This document shows, in pieces, positions 7,744-16,819 of a stretch of DNA of 64,000 nucleotides. Origin of the DNA: Agarivorans gilvus (GTDB lineage: Bacteria > Pseudomonadota > Gammaproteobacteria > Enterobacterales > Celerinatantimonadaceae); NCBI RefSeq assembly GCF_001420915.1, contig NZ_CP013021.1, positions 2,449,001 through 2,513,000 of the forward strand. The letters run 5' to 3'. Under the pieces are notes generated by a model. That model did not search any database, was not told where the DNA came from, and saw nothing but the letters and a program-made list of their open reading frames with translations. Positions within the stretch are counted from its first letter, which is position 1. Each line of letters opens with the position of its first letter. Position numbers and translations under genes: made by a program.

Positions 7744-8760
7744 CTAAAAATTCACTACGCCTTTAATTAGCTCTTTGTTTTCCACCACTTGCTCGCGGTA
7801 TTGCTCACCAAAGCTGGCGAAGTCGTAGTCTTTGTTTTTCATAATGGATTCGCTTATAGCGCCCTTCTCCATCAACTCAATTACTCTTTCAAAGTCCTGG
7901 CGGGTAGCATTGCGACTACTTAACAACGTGGTCTCTTTTTTGTGGAAAGTTGGATCGTCTAACACTAGATCACCAATATACAAACCAATGAAAACAATCT
8001 TTCCACCATGGCGAATTAACTCAACACTGCGGCTCATTGAAGCCTTATTACCGGTGGCATCCATCAGCGTGCATGGCAATTCTCCGCCAAAAGCTGCACG
8101 CAATTGTTGTTCATAGTCAGCAGCAACAGGATCTAACGCGGGCACACCCAAGACCTTGGCTACATGCTGGCGGCGCTCTTCACTGACATCTGCCACAACC
8201 ACCCTGGCACCTTCAGCCTTCGCAATAGCAGCTGCAGCTAAACCTATAGGTCCAGAGCCAATCTGCAACACATTTTCACCCGCTTTAACTTGAGCGCGAC
8301 GCACGGCATGGGCACTAATCGCAAAACACTCAACCAAGGCACCTTGACTATCACTGACGCCCTCAGGCAAAGCCACTAAGTTGTCTTTTTTCACCGCCAA
8401 ATATTCAGTAAAACCGCCATCTTGATGAACTCCGTACAAGGAGACATTTTCACAACAGTTGGTCTTACCATCTTTACAAGCCGCACATTGACCGCAAGGA
8501 ATACATGGAATAACCGAGGCACGTTGACCAATTTTTACATCCGCAGCCTGCGCTCCTGCATCTACCACCGTTCCGCAAATCTCATGCCCTAGAACACGCG
8601 GGTAGCTAAAAAATGGTTGGCGACCCGCGTAGGCATGTATGTCCGTGCCACAAATGCCCACCGCATTAACTTTAAGCAACACCTCATCATTGCCAAACTT
8701 GGGTAGCTCCCTCTCCACGTATTCGATAGAGAATGGTTCGTTACAGATTAGGGTTTTCAT
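7744..8760 (-). CDS. Zn-dependent sugar-acid dehydrogenase, LgoD/RspB-like
   Basis: A medium-chain Zn alcohol dehydrogenase of about 338 residues. It has CGTDIHAY with the catalytic-zinc Cys, GHEICG, a structural zinc cluster (CIPCGQCAACKDGKTNCC) and a Rossmann segment near 165-190. The N-terminus closely resembles E. coli LgoD (L-galactonate 5-dehydrogenase, formerly YjjN). Here it may oxidise C5 of L-galactonate or of 2-keto-3-deoxy-L-galactonate from AHG. The ATG at 8760 is preceded by AGGAGAGATA and follows the upstream stop by 10 bases; an in-frame ATG at 8781 is less likely because it lies inside the preceding gene. Confidence 0.8.
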   Translation of the reverse strand: MKTLICNEPFSIEYVERELPKFGNDEVLLKVNAVGICGTDIHAYAGRQPFFSYPRVLGHEICGTVVDAGAQAADVKIGQRASVIPCIPCGQCAACKDGKTNCCENVSLYGVHQDGGFTEYLAVKKDNLVALPEGVSDSQGALVECFAISAHAVRRAQVKAGENVLQIGSGPIGLAAAAIAKAEGARVVVADVSEERRQHVAKVLGVPALDPVAADYEQQLRAAFGGELPCTLMDATGNKASMSRSVELIRHGGKIVFIGLYIGDLVLDDPTFHKKETTLLSSRNATRQDFERVIELMEKGAISESIMKNKDYDFASFGEQYREQVVENKELIKGVVNF

Positions 8761-8770
8761 TATCTCTCTC

Positions 8771-10240
8771 CTACTCGGCAAGCAACTGGCGAATCACCGC
8801 CTGAATGCCCAGCTGTTGAATTTGTAAAAAGGCGCTGACGACTGCATCAGCAAACTGAGGATGAGTATGTGGTAACTCACCGAAAATGGGGCTTAAACTC
8901 AGCATTGCTCTGACCTTAAGCTCTGGTGTTTCAACATCCGCTAAAACTTGTCGGAACTGCTCAGCCATAGGATCTTCTACAGCTTGTCCCTTGGCGAAAC
9001 TGGCAATAACAAAATGCATCCAACCAGCAATCGACACAGGTAAACATTTCGGTGACAGCCCCTTGGCAAGCAATTGTTGTAGTGGATCAATGGCTCGCTG
9101 AGTTAGCTTTTGCGACCCATCCATAGCTATTTGAGCTGTCTTATGTTTAATGTTGGGGTTACTGAATCGCTCGATTAGAACTTTGGCATATGCAGCTAAG
9201 TCAACATCCAAATTAGGACTTAGGCTCTTCGCCTGCTCCTCAAGCATCAACTTAAATGTAGCTTGACGAAAATCATTGTTTTCCATGCATTGATAGATGT
9301 ATTCAAAGCCAGCCAAACTACCGTTATACGCAAGGAAAGAGTGACTACCATTTAGCATACGTAGCTTCATTTCTTCATAAGGCAGCACATCTGTTACAAA
9401 CATGGCTCCAGCCAAGTTCCAGTCTGGGCGTCCTGCAACAAAGTTGTCTTCGATGACCCACTGGCGGAACTCTTCACAAACCACACCACAGGGATCGGCA
9501 TAGCCAGTATGTTGCTCTAGTGCCGCAAAAGCATCTTCGGTCATAGCTGGCACAATCCGATCAACCATGGTGCTAGGAAAGCTAACATTGTCCTCAATCC
9601 AACGAGCTAATTCACCGTCTACGGTTTTGGCAAAACCGATTAAAGCATTTTTAGTTAAATGACCATTCTCAGGAATATTGTCACAAGACATTACACTAAC
9701 CGGAGCCAAACCTCTTTGTTTGCGTAAGCGCAACGCTTCAACAATTAATCCAATAGCACTTTGTGGCTGCTGAGGTGTCGCAAGATCATGTCTGACTAAA
9801 GCATTATTTAGATCTAATTCGCCAGAGTTAGGGTCAACACAATAACCCTTCTCTGTGATGGTAAGAGAGATTAACTTAACCTGCGGTTCAGCTAATTTTT
9901 CAATTGCTTTATCAATACCGTGTAACGGTGTATGAATCGCTTCCGTTACGGTACGCACTAAACGCGAACAACTCCCATGAGCGGAATTTTCATAAACTGA
10001 AAATAAACAATCTTGAGCGAGTAGATCCTCAACCAACTGTTCACTACCAAACAGGTTTATTTCACATATTCCCCATGGGCGACCACTAACTTGATTAGTT
10101 AGATCGTTATATACGGCTTGATGGCCTCGGTGAAACGCACCGAAACCGATATGAACAATCTCGGTCTGTAGCAATTTTCGGTCATAATCCGTTACCGAAT
10201 CGTAGCGGCGCTTATTAGCGGTATTTACATCGCGGCTCAT
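8771..10240 (-). CDS. Mannitol dehydrogenase-family hexuronate reductase (UxuB-like)
   Basis: A 489-residue polyol/hexonate dehydrogenase of the mannitol dehydrogenase family (Rossmann N-terminus with HIGFGAFHRGHQA near 31-43, C-terminal domain with LRMLNGSHSFLAYNG near 297). Relatives are fructuronate reductase UxuB, tagaturonate reductase UxaB and mannitol dehydrogenase. The LgoD-like neighbour would produce tagaturonate-type ketoacids, so this enzyme may reduce them to hexonates that feed KDG. It is the first gene of the minus-strand operon and shares a divergent operator-rich promoter region with kdgK. Exact substrate unknown. Confidence 0.8.
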   Translation of the reverse strand: MSRDVNTANKRRYDSVTDYDRKLLQTEIVHIGFGAFHRGHQAVYNDLTNQVSGRPWGICEINLFGSEQLVEDLLAQDCLFSVYENSAHGSCSRLVRTVTEAIHTPLHGIDKAIEKLAEPQVKLISLTITEKGYCVDPNSGELDLNNALVRHDLATPQQPQSAIGLIVEALRLRKQRGLAPVSVMSCDNIPENGHLTKNALIGFAKTVDGELARWIEDNVSFPSTMVDRIVPAMTEDAFAALEQHTGYADPCGVVCEEFRQWVIEDNFVAGRPDWNLAGAMFVTDVLPYEEMKLRMLNGSHSFLAYNGSLAGFEYIYQCMENNDFRQATFKLMLEEQAKSLSPNLDVDLAAYAKVLIERFSNPNIKHKTAQIAMDGSQKLTQRAIDPLQQLLAKGLSPKCLPVSIAGWMHFVIASFAKGQAVEDPMAEQFRQVLADVETPELKVRAMLSLSPIFGELPHTHPQFADAVVSAFLQIQQLGIQAVIRQLLAE

Positions 10241-10574
10241 TTAACTCTCCAAGTGTTCAACCAAAAATGGCTAACAAGAAACTCAACAGAAGTACAGGTT
10301 GAACAATATCATAATTGGTTTACCAGTAAAACAAAAGTAAGTACTGATTAATAAACCCGTGATCTTTTTCACAAACACGTAATTAATGAATAAACCTAGA
10401 GTAAAAGTGTTAAATAACGCACATAACAACAACAATTTTACTTGAGGATATAGCTTAGAGCCCCACAATTGGTTGACCAGTGGCATGCATAAACTTTAGT
10501 ATTGGTCGAAAGGTAAAACCAATTTTTGCATTTAGGCGCCTAATGGCAGCCTTACTTTGATATGAGAGAGCAGC
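10241..10574. promoter_or_regulatory. Divergent promoter region with operators of the GntR regulator
   Basis: This interval separates the two sugar-acid operons. It contains two near-palindromes of the UxuR/ExuR type: TTGGTTTACCAG at 10315-10326 and TTGGTTGACCAG at 10469-10480. A spaced pair ATTGGT...ACCAAT lies at 10501-10523. The same motif occurs in front of the agarase gene, the aldehyde dehydrogenase and the regulator. The first site is 75 bases from the UxuB-like start and the others 52-106 bases from kdgK, so both operons are probably controlled together. Confidence 0.75.
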
Positions 10575-11513
10575 ATGGACAGTGAAATATTAAGCTTTGG
10601 TGAACCTATGTTTGAGTTCAGCCAAGTTGGAAGTTCCGAGCCAGGAGGAGCTGACTTCCTTAGCGGCTTCGGTGGTGATGTGTCAAACTTTGCTATAGCA
10701 GCGGCCCGACAAGGTGCCAATGTAGGTATGTTAACTCATTTAGGCAACGATGCTTTTGGTGAAAAGTTTCTCGCACTTTGGAAAAAGGAAGGAGTAAGCA
10801 TCGATAACGTAGTTATCAATCCAGAAGCTCACACAGGTGTATACTTCATCACGCACGATGAAGATGGTCACCACTTTTCATTTCTTCGAAAAGGCTCTGC
10901 AGCTAGCCGAATAAGTGCAGCTCAACTCCCTAACAACGCAATTGCCAAAGCCAAGTTGCTCCATGTTACAGCTATCACTCAAGCAATTAGTGACAATTGC
11001 TGTGATGCAGTGTTTGCCGCTATTGAACAAGCCAAGCAACATAACACTCTCATATCTTATGATACCAACCTTAGGTTAAAACTATGGTCTTTAAACCGCG
11101 CGCGCGCAGTTATTAACGAAACAGCCTCGCTGATAGACATCTGCTTTCCAAGTCTGGATGAGGCGCAATTACTTACTGGCCTAAAACAAGCAGATGACAT
11201 CATTGATCATTACCTAAAACTGGGAGCAAAAATAGTAGTGCTCAAACAAGGTCGTGAAGGCGCCACTGTGGCAACAGCCAATGAACGTCATACTATCAAG
11301 CCACACAAGGTTAAAGCTGTTGATGCTACCGCTGCGGGAGATTCATTCGCGGGCTCTTTTTGTACTCACTTTGTTCAGGGTAAACCGCTGCAAGAGTGCC
11401 TAGCCTACGCCAATGCTACAGCCTCTATCACCATTACAGGATATGGTGCAGTAGCTCCTCTGCCGAGCTTAGCCCAAGTTCAAGAACGCCTAACAGAATC
11501 ACTTATCAGTTAA
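10575..11513 (+). CDS. kdgK: 2-keto-3-deoxygluconate kinase
   Basis: A 312-residue PfkB-family sugar kinase that phosphorylates KDG to KDPG. Family marks are the N-terminal FGEPMFEF and GFGGDVSNFA segments (substrate binding) and the DATAAGDSFAGSF anion-hole/ATP motif near residue 255. The next gene is KDPG aldolase, which fixes the pathway assignment. It begins a + strand operon with eda (12-base gap) and the cycloisomerase, opposite the dehydrogenase operon. AGAGAGC lies about 7 bases upstream of the start. Confidence 0.92.
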   Translation: MDSEILSFGEPMFEFSQVGSSEPGGADFLSGFGGDVSNFAIAAARQGANVGMLTHLGNDAFGEKFLALWKKEGVSIDNVVINPEAHTGVYFITHDEDGHHFSFLRKGSAASRISAAQLPNNAIAKAKLLHVTAITQAISDNCCDAVFAAIEQAKQHNTLISYDTNLRLKLWSLNRARAVINETASLIDICFPSLDEAQLLTGLKQADDIIDHYLKLGAKIVVLKQGREGATVATANERHTIKPHKVKAVDATAAGDSFAGSFCTHFVQGKPLQECLAYANATASITITGYGAVAPLPSLAQVQERLTESLIS

Positions 11514-11525
11514 AAAGGACAGAAA

Positions 11526-12152
11526 ATGCAACAAATAATTGAACGCCTCAGCAAGCATAAAGTCGTACCAGTGATTGCAGTGGATAAAGCAGAAGACATT
11601 CTACCGCTCGGTGAGCAGTTGCAAGCCAATGGTCTTCCTGTTGCCGAAATCACTTACCGTTCCGATGCTGCGAGCAAAGCAATCGAATTACTAAGAGAAG
11701 CTTATCCTGATATGCTCATCGGCGCAGGAACTGTACTTAACGAAAAGCAAGTTATCGCGGCTAAACAGGCTGGCGCAGACTTCATAGTGTCACCAGGCCT
11801 AAACCCAAACACAGTTAGAGCTTGTCAAAAACATAATATTGCTATCATCCCTGGCGTAAACAACCCTTCAACTGCAGAGCAAGCGATTGAACTAGGTTTA
11901 GACACAGTTAAATTTTTCCCTGCCGAGCCCTCTGGAGGCATCGCGATGTTGAAGTCATTATTGGCTCCCTATAGCATGCTGAAAATCATGCCAACAGGAG
12001 GTATTAACGCCAAAAACATTCAATCTTATCTTGATGTGACTGGTGTTGTAGCTTGTGGAGGCTCGTGGATGGTAGATAAGTCACTGATCAATAGCGGAAA
12101 ATGGGAAGAACTAGGTGAGCTTATAGCCGATATTGTTAAACAATTAAAATAG
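11526..12152 (+). CDS. eda: 2-dehydro-3-deoxyphosphogluconate (KDPG) aldolase
   Basis: A 208-residue class I aldolase that splits KDPG to pyruvate and glyceraldehyde 3-phosphate. It has PVAEITYR (catalytic Glu, near residue 40), PGLNPNTV, and VKFFPAE with the Schiff-base Lys near residue 131. AAAAGGACAG precedes the ATG. Size and motifs are typical. It lies between kdgK and the cycloisomerase gene with short gaps, so the operon encodes the end of the pathway from anhydrogalactonate to central metabolism. Confidence 0.95.
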   Translation: MQQIIERLSKHKVVPVIAVDKAEDILPLGEQLQANGLPVAEITYRSDAASKAIELLREAYPDMLIGAGTVLNEKQVIAAKQAGADFIVSPGLNPNTVRACQKHNIAIIPGVNNPSTAEQAIELGLDTVKFFPAEPSGGIAMLKSLLAPYSMLKIMPTGGINAKNIQSYLDVTGVVACGGSWMVDKSLINSGKWEELGELIADIVKQLK

Positions 12153-12163
12153 CCGAGAAAAAA

Positions 12164-13254
12164 ATGACCTTAGCAATTAAAGAAATATGCACCCGTTTAT
12201 TTAAGGTGCCATTGGCTGAGATTCTCTCTGATGCCAAACATGGCGATCACGACCATTTCGAGCTAATCACATGTACCATTACTTTAGAAGACGGCAGCAG
12301 CGGCACCGGCTACACCTATACCGGCGGCAAAGGCGGCTATGCCATCAAAGCCATGCTAGACCATGACTTGCGCCCAATGCTATTAGGTAAAGACGCCAGT
12401 GCCATTGAAGACATTTATGATGAGATGGAGTGGCACATTCACTATGTAGGCCGTGGGGGATCTCTTCCTTTGCTATGTCTGCAGTAGATATTGCACTGTG
12501 GGATCTAAAGGGCAAACGCGAAAATATGCCTCTTTGGAAAATGGCAGGTGCGAGCAGTGATCGATGCAAAGCCTACTGTGGTGGTATCGATTTGAACTTT
12601 TCCTTAGAAAAGCTGTTGAATAATATTCAGGGCTACTTGGATAGTGGCTTTAATGCCGTCAAAATTAAGGTCGGCCAAGCCGATATGAGCAAAGACATCG
12701 AACGGATCCGTGCTGTTCGCCAACTTATTGGTCCCGAGACTATCTTTATGATTGACGCCAATTACTCGCTCTCGGTTGAGCAAGCCATTGCACTATCCAA
12801 AGCCGTTGAAGACTGTGATATCACTTGGTTTGAAGAGCCAACAATTCCTGACGACTACCTAGGTTTTGCCAAGATTGCGGATGCCACCCGTATTCCTTTA
12901 GCCATGGGTGAGAACCTACATACCATTCATGAGTTTGGCTATGCCTTTGAGCAAGCAAAGCTGTCTTTCATTCAGCCAGACGCATCAAACTGTGGAGGCG
13001 TTACCGGCTGGTTGCGAGCAGCTAAGCTGTCTCAGGATTATGACATCCCCGTGTGTTCCCATGGTATGCAAGAATTGCATGTAAGTTTAGTGTCTTCACG
13101 CCCAAATGCAGGATGGTTAGAAGTACATAGCTTTCCAATTGACCAATACACCAAGCGCCCATTAGTAGTTGAAGATCATCTAGCCATTGCACCCAGTACC
13201 CCAGGCATCGGTGTTGAGTTCGACTGGGATAAGCTCGCCCAATACCAAGTTTAA
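12164..13254 (+). pseudogene. 3,6-anhydro-L-galactonate cycloisomerase, frameshifted
   Basis: An enolase-superfamily (mandelate racemase-like) enzyme. The reading frame resembles the AHG-acid cycloisomerase known from agar-degrading Vibrio, which opens anhydrogalactonate to 2-keto-3-deoxy-L-galactonate. Metal-binding segments MIDANYS, WFEEPT and GENLHT are present and the C-terminus (VEFDWDKLAQYQV) is intact. The frame breaks after residue ~98 (HYVGRGG). A run of five G at 12455-12459 would need six to give RGG-ISSFAMSAVDIALWDLKGKR and restore about 363 residues. Either a homopolymer sequencing error or a real one-base deletion explains this. The neighbouring genes of the pathway are intact apart from the agarase, which has a similar lesion. 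Confidence 0.8.
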
Positions 13255-13262
13255 CTTAAGCC

Positions 13263-13282
13263 AAGCCCTGCACTCGCAGGGC
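13263..13282 (+). terminator. Hairpin after the kdgK-eda-cycloisomerase operon
   Basis: A perfect 8-bp stem, AGCCCTGC and GCAGGGCT around loop ACTC, starts 8 bases after the stop codon. It is followed by TTACCTTG, a poor U-tract, so termination may be partial. Confidence 0.65.
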
Positions 13283-13395
13283 TTTACCTTGCGCACTTTA
13301 CTCCCCCAGAATCAAGCCACCGCAAGCACTGCTGACCTTAGCCGTTCCTTTTTCACGCACACTAGTTTTAATTTTGTTAGCAAGCTCACTGTTTA

Positions 13396-13407
13396 CTGGT
13401 AAACCAA
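13396..13407 (+). promoter_or_regulatory. GntR-type operator upstream of the agarase
   Basis: CTGGTAAACCAA, the same near-palindrome as in the other operators of this cluster, lies 105-116 bases before the chosen agarase start. Further ACCAAA half-sites follow at about 13430-13448. A small hairpin GGGGC-ATAA-GCCCC (13471-13484) lies in the leader. Confidence 0.7.
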
Positions 13408-13511
13408 TAAATACTATTGATCATCCAATAACCAAATAAATTAACCAAAGGGGAGCTTTGGTCAGCCTATGGGGCATAAGCCCCAGCCTGGCTCTAAGGA
13501 ATGAAATAAGC

Positions 13512-16339
13512 ATGAGAATAGACAAATTACCTTTCGCGGGAGCATTACTCGCCATCCTGATTGGAGCCTACGGATGCACATCCAATTTAAACAATGCCCC
13601 TTCAACCAAGCAGACCGGCAACAGCCAACTGCCAGACTTTGAGAGTAGAGCATTTTTCAGTTCAGTGCTTACTGAGCATGCCACTGCAACAATGGTAACT
13701 GACTCAGGAGTGATGGCGGGTAAGCATGCGCTTCAGCTAGAGTTTGAGGGAGTTAATGTGGCCGAGCAATTTAGTCGCTGGCCCAATGCTAAATTTCACC
13801 CCGCAGTCCAAGCTTGGGATTGGAGCGCCTACCAAAGCCTTAGCATCGATTTGACCAACCCCGACATGCAAGCCGCGACGGTCATTTTAAAGCTCGCAGA
13901 CAAACTCGGCGTAAAAGGCTCGCCGCCTAATCAGCTCAATTACCAGTTTAGGATCCCAGCTCAGCGAACTCAGCAGTTAACCCTAGAGTTCGATGGTGGA
14001 ACCAAGCAGCGCCCCGGATATTGGGGTGGCACTCAGCTTGATCTCAGCTCCATTTTAGAGTTGCAAATTTTCGTTCAAGGTCCGATCAAGGAGCAGCAGG
14101 TTATCCTAGATAACCTACGCCTAAACAAAGCTAGCTCTGAGCAGAGCGTTGTCGATACCAAGACCATTATTCGGAAAATCCCCACGCTGAAAAACCTCAC
14201 TAGCTCTAGCCAAGGGCATAGCAACCTAGTCTCTTATGAGCGCAGTGAAGGTACCATCATTACTGAACTCACAAATGGTATGGAAGGCCTGCTCGACATC
14301 CGCTTTTCAGCTAACACTGACTACCCTAATGTGACCTTTAAAGAAGCCTACCCTTGGGATTGGAGCGAGTATCAAGAGCTTAGCCTAGCCTTCGATATTG
14401 ATAACCAGCAAAACCAAGATTTGCAGTTATTCGTTCGTGTTGACGACGCCGAGGACCAGCGCTGGGGAGGCTCAGCCGACGGAGTAAACAATAGTCTCTC
14501 AGCAATGGTTACACTGCCAGCCAACAGCAGCGGTAGTTACTATCTACCGCTAAAGCAATTGAACCAGCAGATAAATGCTGGCATGACCGGCTTACCTCCT
14601 AAACCAAATTATCTGGCTGAGGCAATAAAGTATGGTTGGGGGCAACGCCAATTGGACCTCAGCAACATCGTATCTTTTCAGCTCTATCTGCAACAACCCA
14701 AGCAAGACGCCCACCTGCAACTAAAACGTCTGCGCTTAATCCCCGACCTTGACTCAGAGCAACAAGGCTTTGCACAAATCGTCGATAAGTTTGGTCAATA
14801 CACCGGTTATGACTGGCCCAAGAAGGTTCATAGCGATGAAGAACTGCGCACCATGGGCCACGTGGCTAAGTTGTCACTCAAGTCTTCATCAGCGATGCCG
14901 CAAAGAAGCAAATTTGGCGGATGGCTTGAAGGCCCTAAAAGCAAAGCCAGCGGACACTTTAGAACGGCGAAGCTAGGTGATAAATGGAGCTTGGTCGATC
15001 CCTTGGGTTACCCTTTCTTCGCCACCGGCTTAAGCAATATTCGCCTAGATGATAGCTATACCCTGACCGGTTACGATTCCTCAGACCAAACCAAGAGCAT
15101 GCTATCACCAGTGCGGGCCAGCATGTTCACTTGGTTGCCAGAGAGGGGCGAACGGCTAGCGGATGGCTTCTCCTACGCAGAAAAACTGCATAGCGGAGCG
15201 CAACAACAGGGTGAGATCTTCAGTTTTTACGCCGCCAATCTACAGCGAAAGTATGGTGGCTCACTTGAGCAAGCACTGAACAGCTGGCAACAGGTAACCT
15301 TAAGCAGAATGCAAGATTGGGGTTTTACTAGCTTAGGAAATTGGACTGACCCGGCTTTTTATAACAACGGCTCCATCGCCTATGTAGCGCATGGGGAGAT
15401 CACAGGAGAGCATGCTCGCATCGCCACGCCAAACGACTATTGGGGCGCAATGCATGACCCATTTGATCCGGTATTTCGTCAAAGTGCGCGAGCGATGGCC
15501 CAAGGCTTAAGCGGACAAATTAACCGAAACGATCCATGGTTGATTGGCATCTTTGTCGACAACGAGCTGAGCTGGGGCAATCAGCAAAGTGACGCGAAGC
15601 ACTTTGGCTTGGTCGCAGCAGTATTAGCCAAGGATCAAAGGAACAGTGCAGCCAAGACCGCCTTCACCGACTACATCAAAAGTAAGTACTGGACGATAGA
15701 AGACCTAAACCAAAGTTGGCAAACAACGCTCACATCCTGGGTGCAGTTTGAGCGGGGCTTCGATTATCACTCTGAGCTGCATCAAGCAATGCGACGCGAC
15801 TACTCGGAGTTATTGTACTTATTTGCTGAGAAGTACTATGCGATTGTTCGCGCAGAGCTGAAGAAGGAGCTGCCCAATCATCTATATCTAGGCTCCAGAT
15901 TTGCTGACTGGGGCATACCGAAGAAGTCCTGCATGCGGCATCACTCTACGTGGATGTATTGAGCTTCAACCACTATAGCGATGACTTTTCATCTAGCGGT
16001 CCGTGGGCCCAACTGGCGGAACTGGATAAACCGGCCATGGTGAGTGAGTTTCATTTTGGTGCGACTGATATGGGGATGTTTGCCGGAGGCGTAGTATCGG
16101 CAAAAGATCAGGAGCAGCGAGCGGCGAAATACTCGCACTATATGCGCGGAGTCGTCGCCCACCCCAACTTTGTCGGAGCTCAGTGGTTTCAGTATATCGA
16201 TGCTCCCCTTACCGGGCGCGCGTGGGATGGAGAAAACTACAACAACGGTTTTGTCTCAGTGAGTGACTCACCCTACCCACAACTGGTCGAAGCGGCCAAG
16301 AAATTTAATCAGCAGTTATATCAAAGCCGCTTCAAATAA
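13512..16339 (+). pseudogene. GH50-family beta-agarase lipoprotein, frameshifted
   Basis: The chosen ATG at 13512 has AAGGA 11 bases upstream and gives a lipoprotein signal (MRIDKLPFAGALLAILIGAYGC). Two beta-rich carbohydrate-binding-like regions follow (roughly residues 40-210 and 240-430), then a GH50 catalytic domain that should cleave agarose to neoagarobiose. FVDNELSWGN (near residue 682) fits the acid/base Glu and MVSEFHFG the nucleophile Glu. Near 15922 one base is missing: CCG AAG AAG TCC should read CCG AAN GAA GTC, and the rest of the domain, including the nucleophile, continues in another frame. If real, the enzyme is dead; a sequencing indel is equally possible. A GntR-type operator lies upstream and a terminator follows. 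Confidence 0.82.
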
Positions 16340-16354
16340 GTTCATCGTCCCTTG

Positions 16355-16381
16355 GCCCCTACTTTGTTAGGGGCATTTTTT
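16355..16381 (+). terminator. Intrinsic terminator of the agarase gene
   Basis: GCCCCTA (16355-16361) pairs with TAGGGGC (16368-16374) and is followed by ATTTTTT. It lies 15 bases after the stop codon. Confidence 0.9.
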
Positions 16382-16755
16382 GCCCACTGCTAGGTCCAGC
16401 CCCAAGCTAAACCACAACATGCATCTCACCAAAGCCAGAGCACTAGGTAAATAAACAAGTAATCGAACAATGAGGGAGTAATGTCTCAGCCTAATAGCTG
16501 AATCGCGTTTGCTGACGCTTGAACAACAGTCATAGGCTTACTAAGCCAAGTGCGGCTAAGAGAGCAGAGGAAGGATGGAGAACGCAGAGACTTGGTAAGT
16601 ACCAAAGAGTACTTGGGTTTCGCTATTAAACTACAAGGAGCCCAGATATAGCGGATAAATATGGCTAAATGCCAAGCCTAACAACACCAGCTTGAGGGAA
16701 AAAATTACCGAAAATGGGCTCAAGTTAAACACGGCAACTCCTTGTACTACACCGT
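16382..16755. other. Intergenic stretch, nothing recognised
   Basis: About 370 bases between two facing terminators. I see no gene, repeat or operator copy of the cluster motif in it. It may hold remnants of a lost gene. Confidence 0.4.
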
Positions 16756-16779
16756 AAAAAGGCCCCGCCATAGCGGGGC
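16756..16779 (-). terminator. Intrinsic terminator of the aldehyde dehydrogenase gene
   Basis: On the minus strand GCCCCGC-TAT-GGCGGGGC-type pairing is followed by TTTTTA. It lies about 40 bases beyond the stop codon of the aldehyde dehydrogenase. Confidence 0.88.
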
Positions 16780-16819
16780 AAATAACTAAGGAAATTAAGG
16801 CTGATGATGATTAGCTGTA

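Noticed and set aside
6720..10240. A hexuronate (galacturonate/glucuronate) operon
   Set aside because: There is no isomerase (UxaC) or dehydratase (UxuA/UxaA) nearby, while the agarase, AHG-type aldehyde dehydrogenase and cycloisomerase share its operators, so AHG/galactonate metabolism fits better.
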